Shown here in pieces: positions 1 to 6,014 of a DNA stretch of 10,792 nt; position 1 is the first letter of the stretch; each line of letters opens with the position of its first letter. The notes under the pieces are model-generated. The model ran no database searches, was not told the origin of the DNA, and saw only the letters and a program-made list of their open reading frames with translations. The DNA comes from an uncultured Solirubrobacteraceae bacterium (lineage in GTDB: Bacteria; Actinomycetota; Thermoleophilia; Solirubrobacterales; Solirubrobacteraceae). Position numbers and translations under genes: made by a program. The stretch is from positions 1 through 10,792 of the forward strand of contig CADCVT010000280.1 of assembly GCA_902806215.1 (NCBI GenBank), written 5' to 3'.

Positions 1-1
1 C

Positions 2-1426
2 GGCCTCGGTGGGCTCGGCGCCGCTCTGCGCCTCCAGGGCGCCGGCCACGACGTGACCGTCGTCGAGCAGCGCTCCAAACCCGGCGGCCGGGCCTACCAG
101 CTCCGCGACCAGGGCTTCACCTGGGACACCGGGCCGTCGCTGATCACGATGCCCTGGGTGCTCGAGGAGGTCTTCGCCGCGGGCGGCATGGACTTCCACC
201 GCGAGGTGCAGCTCGAGCGGCTCGATCCGTTCTACCGGATCTTCTGGGCCGACGAGGAGCGTCACCTGGACTTCGTCGCCGACCGCGACCGGATGAAGGA
301 GCAGCTCGCGAAGTTCTCGCCGCGCGACGCCGGGCGCTTCGACGGCTTCATGGACGCGATGAAGCCGATCTACGAGCAGGGCATCCTCGCCGCCGGCCGG
401 CGCGAGTTCTCCTCGTACCGCGAGCTCGCGCGCTTCACGCCGACGATGGTCAAGCTCGGCGCCGCGCTGCCGCTGTACCGCTCGGTCGCCAAGCACTTCG
501 AGCACCCGCGGATCCGCGAGGCGTTCTCGTTCCACTCGCTGTTCATCGGCGGCGACCCGTTTCGCGTCCCGGCGATCTACGGCGCGCTGGTCTACCTCCA
601 GTTCGCCGAGGACGTCTGGTACGCCCGCGGCGGCGTCTACTCGATCGTCGAGGCGATGGCGCGCTCACTCGACGTGCGCTGCGACGCGAAGGTCGAGCGG
701 GTCGAGCACTCCGGCGGGCGCGTGACCGGCGTCGCGCTCGAGTCCGGCGAGGTCCTGCCGGCCGACGTCGTCGTCTCGAACGCCGACGTGCTCAAGACGC
801 ACGAGCTGCTCGGCCGGCGGGCGCCGTTGCGCCGGCTGCGTCCGACGATGTCGTGCTTCCTGCTCTACCTCGGGACCGACAAGCCGTTTCCGAAGCTGCT
901 GCACCACACGCTCATGGTCGGCGGCGGCTACAAGCGCTTCATCCGCGACGTGACGCGCGAGGGGCGCCTCCCCTCGACGTTCTCGACCTACCTGCACGTG
1001 CCGTCGCGGACCGAGCCGGAGATGGCGGCAGGCGGCGGCGACTCGATCTGCACGCTGCTGCCGGTGCCCAACCTGCGCTCGGGGATCGACTGGGACGAGG
1101 CGGGATCGCGGCTGCGCGACGCGCTGATCGAGGACTACGAGACGACGTTCGGCCTCACCGGCCTGTCGGCCTCGGTCACCGTCGAGCACCGCATGACGCC
1201 CGACGACTTCGAGCGCGAGCTCGGCGCCGCGTGGGGGAACGCGTTCGCGGTCGAGCCGACGCTGCACCAGTCGGCTGCGTTCCGGCAGCCCAACCGCGAC
1301 CGCACGCTCGCGGGGATGTACTACGTCGGCGGCGGCACGCATCCGGGCGCGGGGCTGCCCGGCGTGCTGCTCGGCGCCGAGGTCACCGCCGGACTCGTCG
1401 GAGAGGATGCGCTTGTCGGCGTCTGA
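2..1426 (+). CDS. crtI: Phytoene desaturase (CrtI family), 5' end outside the window
   Basis: This is a FAD-dependent carotenoid desaturase of the CrtI type, expected to introduce double bases of conjugation into phytoene at the membrane and yield lycopene or a near relative. The frame is open from base 2, and the first visible residues (GLGGLGAALRLQGAGHDVTV) are the end of the GxGxxG dinucleotide-binding fold. The GTG at base 53 is therefore not the start, and about ten N-terminal residues lie upstream. The acidic ribose-binding Glu, the PGGRA turn and the DTGPS motif follow in family order. The C-terminus has the CrtI signature GGGTHPGAGLPGVLLGAE, which closes over FAD. There are 474 visible residues against a usual 490-510. 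The last 20 bases overlap the phytoene synthase gene, so the two are probably translationally coupled. Four-step desaturation is assumed from the family; the number of steps cannot be read from sequence. Confidence 0.93.
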   Translation, partial: GLGGLGAALRLQGAGHDVTVVEQRSKPGGRAYQLRDQGFTWDTGPSLITMPWVLEEVFAAGGMDFHREVQLERLDPFYRIFWADEERHLDFVADRDRMKEQLAKFSPRDAGRFDGFMDAMKPIYEQGILAAGRREFSSYRELARFTPTMVKLGAALPLYRSVAKHFEHPRIREAFSFHSLFIGGDPFRVPAIYGALVYLQFAEDVWYARGGVYSIVEAMARSLDVRCDAKVERVEHSGGRVTGVALESGEVLPADVVVSNADVLKTHELLGRRAPLRRLRPTMSCFLLYLGTDKPFPKLLHHTLMVGGGYKRFIRDVTREGRLPSTFSTYLHVPSRTEPEMAAGGGDSICTLLPVPNLRSGIDWDEAGSRLRDALIEDYETTFGLTGLSASVTVEHRMTPDDFERELGAAWGNAFAVEPTLHQSAAFRQPNRDRTLAGMYYVGGGTHPGAGLPGVLLGAEVTAGLVGEDALVGV

Positions 1427-2216
1427 CGCGACCCTGTCGATGGCGCGCGACACGACGCGCCGCGTGGCGCGGACGTTCGCGCTCGCCTGCCGCCTGCTGC
1501 CGCGCTCGGTACGCGACGACGTCTACCGGCTCTACCTCGTGTTCCGGGTGCTCGACGACCTCGTCGACTTCGGCGATCCCGCCGCGCTCGATCGCGTGGA
1601 GGCCGTCGAGGCGTGGTGCGCCGGCGGTCCGGCATGCACGCAGGAGACCGAGATCCTCGCGTCGCTCGACGAGCGCCACGACCTGCCGCGGTACGCGTTC
1701 GTCGCGTTCTGCCGCGGCATGCGCGACGACCTCGAGGGCAGGCCGATCCTCACCGAGGCGGAGCTCGACACGTACTGCTACCGGGTGGCCGGCACCGTCG
1801 GCATCGTGATGACCTCGCTGCTCGGTACCCGCGGCGACGTCGACGCGTCGCCGGCCGCGTCGGCGCTCGGCAAGGCGATGCAGCGCACGAACATCCTGCG
1901 CGACATCGACGAGGACATGGGCAACGGGCGGATCTACCTCGCGATGGAGACCGTCGAGCGGTTCGGGTCGATGGAGCCGGGGAGCCGCGAGGCGCTCCTG
2001 CGCGACCAGATCGCGCGGGCCGACGCGCTGTACGACGAGGGTCTCGACGGGATCCGGATGCTCGCCAGCGGGCGCATCGCGATCCGCGCGGCGGCCGGCA
2101 TGTACCGCGAGATCCTGCGCCAGATCGAGCGCGAGGGCTACGGCGCCCGCGCCGGCCGGGTCGTGGTCCCACGGTCGCGCAAGCTCCTCGTGGCCGCGCG
2201 CTCGGCGAAGGTGTAG
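1407..2216 (+). CDS. crtB: Phytoene synthase
   Basis: This squalene/phytoene synthase family enzyme condenses two geranylgeranyl diphosphates to phytoene, the first committed carotenoid step. Both Asp-rich, Mg-diphosphate-binding motifs are present: DDLVD (residues 50-54) and NILRDIDED (162-170, with D166 and D170), followed by GRIYL as in the family. The length of 269 aa is slightly short, since many CrtB proteins have 280-310. The frame opens with ATG at 1407 inside the 3' end of crtI, but the only good ribosome-binding sequence (GGAGAGG, 1400-1406) directly abuts that ATG. It sits six bases before an in-frame TTG at 1413, so TTG 1413 may be the true start; ATG 1440 (residue 12) is a third choice. 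Downstream, the CruF-like gene follows after 13 bases. A squalene synthase is unlikely given the desaturases on both sides. Confidence 0.92.
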   Translation: MRLSASDATLSMARDTTRRVARTFALACRLLPRSVRDDVYRLYLVFRVLDDLVDFGDPAALDRVEAVEAWCAGGPACTQETEILASLDERHDLPRYAFVAFCRGMRDDLEGRPILTEAELDTYCYRVAGTVGIVMTSLLGTRGDVDASPAASALGKAMQRTNILRDIDEDMGNGRIYLAMETVERFGSMEPGSREALLRDQIARADALYDEGLDGIRMLASGRIAIRAAAGMYREILRQIEREGYGARAGRVVVPRSRKLLVAARSAKV

Positions 2217-2229
2217 CGTCGCTCGCCCG

Positions 2230-3093
2230 ATGCGCCGCCCCCTCTTCGCAACGCTCGTCGCGAGCCAGATCGCGTACGGAAAGCTTTTGCCCGGTGAAAC
2301 AGAAGGGGTCAGACCCCTTCTGTTTCACCGGGGGACGGATAGCGCGCGGAAGGAGCTCGCCACGCGATCGATCGTCGGGCTCTTCCTGGCGACGTCGACC
2401 GCGGATGCCGTCGCCGCTCGTGGAGCCGCGCGTGGGCTCGGGCTCGTCGGCACGGCGGGCGGCGTCGGCTTCGCGACCGGGCTGCTCGGCGTCGCGACCG
2501 GCAAGCCGTTCGGGCACTACACATACGGCGGCGGGCTGGGCGCGCGCTGGCGCGGCGTCCCGCTGCTCGCGGCTGCCGCCTGGGCGATGATGGCGCGGCC
2601 GTCCTGGGTCGTCGCCGGCCTCATCGCGCGGCGGCGCGTGCCGCGGATCGCCCTCGCCGCGGGCGCGCTCACCGCCTGGGACGTGTTCCTCGACCCGCGC
2701 ATGGTGCGCGAGGGGTACTGGACGTGGCCGGGCGGCGGGCGCTACGAGGACGTCCCGGCGACGAACTTCCTCGGGTGGGCGGTCACCGGCGCGGGCGTCT
2801 TCGCGCTGTGGTCGGCGCTCGACCCGCACGACGATCCGGTCTACGACGGCGACGACGCGCTCGCGCTCTACGCGTGGACGTGGATCGGCGAGATCTTCGC
2901 CAACGCCGTGCTGTGGCGGCGGCCGCGCGTGGCCGCCGCAGGCGGCATCGCGATGGGAGCGTTCGCGGTCCCGGCGATCCTCGCGCGGCGTCGTCGCCGC
3001 CGAGCGGTGGCGGTGCCCGTGCGCGCCGAACGTCCACCAGTAGGGGCTATGGCCCCCGCTGACGGACGTTCGCCGGCCTCGTCGCGCGCATGA
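2230..3093 (+). CDS. cruF: DUF422 carotenoid biosynthesis protein (CruF-like carotenoid 1,2-hydratase)
   Basis: This integral membrane protein of 287 aa belongs to the DUF422/CruF family, whose studied members hydrate the terminal psi end of a carotene to a C-1 tertiary alcohol. Seen in the sequence are GKPFGHYTYG (91-100), RGVPLLAAAAWAMM (108-121), TAWDVFLDPRMV (148-159) and NFLGWAVTG (179-187), in the family's order, with several hydrophobic helices between them. The C-terminal 35 residues are Arg/Pro-rich and look non-conserved. The start is ATG 2230, 13 bases after crtB. It has no clear ribosome-binding site, and no usable in-frame ATG or GTG exists for a long way downstream, so this start is accepted. 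Codons 21-35 are made of a perfect 43-bp palindrome, listed separately, which therefore lies inside the protein. The stop overlaps the next start as ATGA. The family call is firm; the exact substrate is inferred from the neighbours. Confidence 0.85.
   Translation: MRRPLFATLVASQIAYGKLLPGETEGVRPLLFHRGTDSARKELATRSIVGLFLATSTADAVAARGAARGLGLVGTAGGVGFATGLLGVATGKPFGHYTYGGGLGARWRGVPLLAAAAWAMMARPSWVVAGLIARRRVPRIALAAGALTAWDVFLDPRMVREGYWTWPGGGRYEDVPATNFLGWAVTGAGVFALWSALDPHDDPVYDGDDALALYAWTWIGEIFANAVLWRRPRVAAAGGIAMGAFAVPAILARRRRRRAVAVPVRAERPPVGAMAPADGRSPASSRA
2290..2332. repeat. Perfect 43-bp palindrome (REP-like element) in the cruF coding region
   Basis: Left arm 2290-2310 and right arm 2312-2332 are exact reverse complements over 21 bases around a single central A at 2311. 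The core reads GGGGTCAGACCCC, flanked by AAACAGAA and its complement. The symmetry breaks at 2289/2333. An 8-bp palindrome AAAGCTTT sits just to the left (2280-2287). The element is A/T-richer than its surroundings and so stands out. I recall GGGGTC(A/T)GACCCC-centred palindromes as dispersed repeats in many bacteria, sometimes tied to REP-associated tyrosine transposases; this is memory, not a search. It is the only copy in the window. In the mRNA it would form a very stable hairpin about 60 bases after the cruF start. It is not followed by a T-run, so a simple terminator role is unlikely. Confidence 0.93.
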
Positions 3094-4490
3094 GCCGCGC
3101 CGTCGTCGTCGGCGCCGGCGTCGGCGGGCTCGCCGCCGCCGTGCGGCTGCTCGAGGCCGGGCACTCCGTGACGGTGTTCGAGGCCGGCGACGCTCCCGGC
3201 GGCAAGGCCGGCCGGCGCGAGCTCGGCGGCTTCGCCTTCGACACCGGGCCGTCACTGCTGACGATGCCGTGGGTGTTCCGCGACCTGCTCGGCGACGCGT
3301 GTCCCGAGATGGTGCGCGTCGAGCCGGTGACGCGGTACCGGTTCGCGGACGGGTCGTCGGTCGACCTGTCGGCCGACCTGCCGCGCGCGCTCGAGTCGCT
3401 CGAGTCGTGGTCGCGCGGCGCGGGCGACGACTGGGCCGCGTTCCTGGGCGTGTGCGCGCAGATGTGGAAGTCGTCCGAGCCGTTCCTCACCGGTGAGCCG
3501 CCGTGGCCGCCGCGCCGGGACGTCGCCTCGGCCGACCCGCGCGACTTCCTGCGCGTGCGCCCGTGGTCAACGCTGCGCGGCCTGTCGCGCTCGACGGCGC
3601 GCGACCCGCGGCTGCGCATGATCATCGACCGCTTCGCGACGTACGCAGGCGCCGAACCGCGGCGGGCGCCCGCCGCGCTGGCCGTCGCCGGGTACGTCGA
3701 GCACGCGTTCGGCGCCTGGCACGTGCCCGGCGGGATCTACGAGATCGTCCGCGCGATCGCCGCGCGCGTCGAGCAGCTCGGCGGCGCCATCGAGTACGGC
3801 GCGCCCGTGAGCGCGATCGAACGGCGTGGGCAGCGAGCCGTGGGCGTCAACGGCGTCGCGGCCGACTGGGTCGTGTGGAACGGCGACGCGCTCGCGCTCG
3901 ACCGGCTGCTCGGCCGCGCGAAGTCCAAGCCGGCGGAGCGGTCGCTGTCCGGGCTCGTCCTGCTGCTCGGCGTCCGCGGGCCGACCGAGGGCATCGCGCA
4001 CCACACGATCCTCTTCCCGCGCGACTACGACGCCGAGTTCGACGACGTCTTCGTCCACCGCCGGCCCGCCCGCGACCCCACGCTCTACGTCAGCGTGTCC
4101 TCGGTCACCGACCCGAGCGAGGCCCCGGAAGGCGGCGAGAACTGGTTCGTGCTGGCGAACACGCCGTCCGGCGCGACCGGCGTCGACTGGGCGGCCGAAG
4201 AGGAGCGCGTGCTCGGCCTGCTCGCCGCGCGCGGGCTCGATCCGACCGGCCGCATAGTCGCCCGGGGAAGCCGTACCCCGGAGGATCTCGAGCGCGAGAC
4301 CGGCGCCGTCGGCGGCGCCATCTACGGCGACGCGCCGCACGGCCGGCTCGGCACGCTCAAGCGCCCGGGCCCGCGCGTGCGCGGCCTCGACAACGTCATC
4401 CGCGCCGGCGGCACCGCCCACCCCGGCGGCGGGCTCCCCCTCGTCGCCCTCTCGGGCGGCCTCGCGGCGAGGATCATCGGCACGGGCTGA
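3090..4490 (+). CDS. CrtI/CrtD-type carotenoid desaturase (second FAD-dependent desaturase)
   Basis: This is a 466-aa flavoprotein of the phytoene desaturase superfamily. Residues 5-37 form the FAD fold (GAGVGGLAAAVRLLEAG, acidic E31, then APGGK). FDTGPSLLTMPW follows, and the C-terminus has AGGTAHPGGGLPLVALSGG. It is clearly paralogous to the CrtI at the left end but differs from it in the central substrate region. With a CruF-like hydratase directly upstream, the best guess is a CrtD-type 3,4-desaturase acting on the 1-hydroxylated end group, as in bacteria that pair CruF with CrtD. A second-step phytoene desaturase is the main alternative; a CrtO-type ketolase is less likely, since those are usually longer. 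The start ATG 3090 overlaps the cruF stop as ATGA, and no strong ribosome-binding site is seen, consistent with translational coupling. Confidence 0.82.
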   Translation: MSRAVVVGAGVGGLAAAVRLLEAGHSVTVFEAGDAPGGKAGRRELGGFAFDTGPSLLTMPWVFRDLLGDACPEMVRVEPVTRYRFADGSSVDLSADLPRALESLESWSRGAGDDWAAFLGVCAQMWKSSEPFLTGEPPWPPRRDVASADPRDFLRVRPWSTLRGLSRSTARDPRLRMIIDRFATYAGAEPRRAPAALAVAGYVEHAFGAWHVPGGIYEIVRAIAARVEQLGGAIEYGAPVSAIERRGQRAVGVNGVAADWVVWNGDALALDRLLGRAKSKPAERSLSGLVLLLGVRGPTEGIAHHTILFPRDYDAEFDDVFVHRRPARDPTLYVSVSSVTDPSEAPEGGENWFVLANTPSGATGVDWAAEEERVLGLLAARGLDPTGRIVARGSRTPEDLERETGAVGGAIYGDAPHGRLGTLKRPGPRVRGLDNVIRAGGTAHPGGGLPLVALSGGLAARIIGTG

Positions 4491-4517
4491 GCCGCCGCGC
4501 GCGATGATGCGTGACGG

Positions 4518-4742
4518 ATGAGCTTCGACCCGCCACCCGACCCGCCGCCCGGCGCCAACGTCCCGCCGCCCGACCCGCAGCGCTCGCCGCGCCAGCGCGG
4601 GCGGCTGACCGATCCCGTCGAGGGTCCGCCCCGCACCGACGCGCCGCAGCGTCAGGAGCGCCGCGAGCGGATCGTCGTCATGACGTTCCTGTGGGGCTGC
4701 GTCGTCATCACCGCGGCGTTCCTGCTGCTCGTGGTGCTGTGA
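4518..4742 (+). CDS. Small proline-rich single-pass membrane protein, unknown function
   Basis: I do not recognise this 74-aa protein. Residues 1-22 are strongly proline-rich (DPPPDPPPG-like repeats) and residues 23-51 are charged with many Arg. Residues 52-74 form one hydrophobic helix ending exactly at the C-terminus. The RERR cluster just before the helix suggests a cytoplasmic N-terminus and a tail anchor. It starts 27 bases after the desaturase stop, so it can ride on the carotenoid operon transcript. Its 3' end overlaps the convergent CrtA-like gene by 35 bases (4708-4742). A competing frame from 4511 across the same bases gives a low-complexity Arg/Ala peptide without a membrane segment and was rejected. 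Reality as a gene is likely but not certain, given the short length and weak ribosome-binding site. Confidence 0.6.
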   Translation: MSFDPPPDPPPGANVPPPDPQRSPRQRGRLTDPVEGPPRTDAPQRQERRERIVVMTFLWGCVVITAAFLLLVVL

Positions 4743-5427
4743 GCGGGTCGCCGCCGTTCCACGTGCCCTCCGCGCCGTAGGGCCGGAAGCGCGCGAACAG
4801 CTCCTCGGAGTACCAGCGCTCGTCGCGCGTGCGGGCCATGACCTCGCGGTGCGCGCCGTCGGCGTACGCGTAGGCGCGCGCCGCGTCCCACGAGCTCCAC
4901 AGCGAGAACGTCGCCTGCCGCGCGAGCGGCCACTCGCCGATGCCGACGCTCTCGAGCAGGCCGGGCGCGGACACGAGCCGCTGCGCCGGCGGGAGGATCG
5001 ACGAGTAGAACCGCACGAGCCGGGCCGGACGGATCGTCGCGCGGGTCAACACGGCCACGGGCTCGCCGTCGCGCGGCGTCGTCGCCGCCACGTCGCCGAA
5101 CAGCGCGCGGCCGTTCCACGAGCCGCGCGCCCGCAGGGGCTCGAGCCGCACGTGGTAGCTCTCGGCCGCCAGCGACCGCCAGCGCTCCGCGACGTCCGAC
5201 GACGAGAGGAACGCGTCGAGCGCCGCCTCGTCCTCCCACACCGCGAAGAGCGCCCACCGCTTGAGGTCGGCGCCGAGCGTCATCGCCTGCCCGCGGCCGG
5301 TGCCGAGCAGCTTCCAGAACGCCAGTCCCGGCGTGGAGCGCAGCGGCGGCCGGTCGAGGCCCATGCGCGACAATCCCTCGGGGGCGTTGGCGCGCGGGTA
5401 GCGGATGAGGTGGAACGAGGCGAGCAC
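4708..5427 (-). CDS. Spheroidene monooxygenase-like protein (CrtA family)
   Basis: This 239-aa soluble protein resembles CrtA, the oxygenase that adds a keto group at C-2 of acyclic carotenoids in purple bacteria. Family features are visible in order: RMGLDRPPL (21-29), GLAFWKLLGTGRG (34-46), AESYHVRLEP (88-97), VAVLTRATIRP (124-134), VGIGEWPLARQATFSLW (161-177) and YSEELFARFRPYGAEGTW (206-223). H193, in DGAH, is a candidate conserved His. Two related halves with WSFxxW-like strands suggest a dimeric ferredoxin-type barrel. The start is GTG at 5427, preceded directly by an in-frame TAG, so the frame cannot extend upstream. No ribosome-binding site is seen; TTG or ATG at residues 19-22 would be fallbacks but would cut into the conserved start region. 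The carotenoid context supports a ketolase or hydroxylase role, but the substrate is unknown. Confidence 0.8.
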   Translation of the reverse strand: MLASFHLIRYPRANAPEGLSRMGLDRPPLRSTPGLAFWKLLGTGRGQAMTLGADLKRWALFAVWEDEAALDAFLSSSDVAERWRSLAAESYHVRLEPLRARGSWNGRALFGDVAATTPRDGEPVAVLTRATIRPARLVRFYSSILPPAQRLVSAPGLLESVGIGEWPLARQATFSLWSSWDAARAYAYADGAHREVMARTRDERWYSEELFARFRPYGAEGTWNGGDPLTAPRAAGTPR

Positions 5428-5434
5428 CTAGGTG
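5425..5434. promoter_or_regulatory. Palindrome holding two divergent GTG start codons
   Basis: CACCTAGGTG is a perfect 10-bp palindrome containing the rare tetramer CTAG. Its left end is the GTG start of the CrtA-like gene on the minus strand (5427) and its right end is the GTG start of the PlsY-like gene on the plus strand (5432). By symmetry each GTG is directly preceded by an in-frame TAG. There is no room for a conventional promoter between the genes, so each promoter must lie inside the other coding region. Whether the palindrome binds anything is unknown. Confidence 0.35.
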
Positions 5435-6001
5435 GAGTACGTCATAGCGGCTGTGGTGGGCTACGTGCTCGGTTCGATCCCCGTCGCGCTGATCGTGGCG
5501 CGCCGTCACGGCGTCGATCTCCACTCCACCGGCGACGGCAACCCGGGCGCCTGGAACGCGCTCGAGCAGCTCGGTGGGCGCCGCGCGTGGCCCGCGTTCA
5601 TCGGCGACGCGCTGAAGGGATTGCTCGCCGGGGTCGTCGGCCACGCCGTCGGCGACGTCTGGACCGCGTACGTCGCCGTCGCCGCCGCGATGGTCGGGCA
5701 CGCGTACCCGCTCTTCGCGGGGTTCCGCGGCGGCAAGGCGGTGATGACGTTCGTCGGCGGCGCGTTCGCGGTCGCGCCGTTCGCCGCCCTCATCGTGCTC
5801 GCGCTCTGCGCCGCCGTCACCGCGGCGAGCCGCTTCGCGTACGGCGCGCGGGCCGGCGTCTTCGCGTTCCCGCTCGCGCAGCTCGCGCTGTACCCGGTCG
5901 AGGAGGTCGCGGCGACCGGCGGGCTGATGTGCGTCATCGGCGCGCTGTTCGCCGTCAAGACGCCGAGAAGCCCCGCCGAGGGCGGGGCTTCCGAGGCGTG
6001 A
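5432..6001 (+). CDS. PlsY-family membrane protein, probably without glycerol-3-phosphate acyltransferase activity
   Basis: This 189-aa multi-span membrane protein has the fold signature of PlsY, which transfers an acyl group from acyl phosphate to glycerol-3-phosphate. Seen are YVLGSIPVALIVAR (11-24), TGDGNPGAWNALEQLG (33-48), FIGDALKG (57-64) and GHAYPLFAGFRGGKAV (89-104). Compared with canonical PlsY, the motif-1 Ser (GSGN) is D35, the motif-1 Arg is E45, GATN is GAWN and GGKG is GGKA. The C-terminal motif with its His, Asn and Glu (HRxNIxRL...E) is missing: after VIGALFAVK the protein ends in a short Pro/Gly/Ala tail. This suggests a repurposed paralog rather than the housekeeping enzyme. 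The start is GTG 5432, with GAGG 11 bases upstream and an in-frame TAG directly before it. Membership of the family is clear; function is not. Confidence 0.8.
   Translation: MEYVIAAVVGYVLGSIPVALIVARRHGVDLHSTGDGNPGAWNALEQLGGRRAWPAFIGDALKGLLAGVVGHAVGDVWTAYVAVAAAMVGHAYPLFAGFRGGKAVMTFVGGAFAVAPFAALIVLALCAAVTAASRFAYGARAGVFAFPLAQLALYPVEEVAATGGLMCVIGALFAVKTPRSPAEGGASEA
5967..5991. terminator. GC-rich hairpin at the convergent gene ends, candidate bidirectional terminator
   Basis: GAAGCCCCGCC (5967-5977) pairs perfectly with GGCGGGGCTTC (5981-5991) around a three-base GAG loop. It lies in the last codons of the PlsY-like gene and 24 bases beyond the stop of the convergent copper protein gene, so it could end transcription from both sides. 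No T-run follows on either strand, which is common in high-GC actinobacteria but leaves the call uncertain. Confidence 0.5.
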
Positions 6002-6014
6002 CCTCCTCTCTTGC

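Noticed and set aside
853..1809. Plus-strand frame overlapping crtI and crtB
   Set aside because: Arg/Ala-rich shadow of two clear genes in other frames.
2290..2332. Reading the 43-bp palindrome as a rho-independent terminator after crtB
   Set aside because: No T-run follows, it lies inside the cruF coding frame, and operon genes continue tightly spaced behind it.
1750..3255. 501-codon minus-strand frame across crtB, cruF and crtD
   Set aside because: Extreme Arg content and no domain; antisense to three recognised genes. Its KGSDPFCFTG peptide is merely the translation of the palindrome.
4504..4521. Five-codon mini-ORF (MMRDG) ending ATGA over the start of the small membrane protein
   Set aside because: Could be an upstream coupling ORF, but it is so short that chance explains it, and it has no ribosome-binding site.
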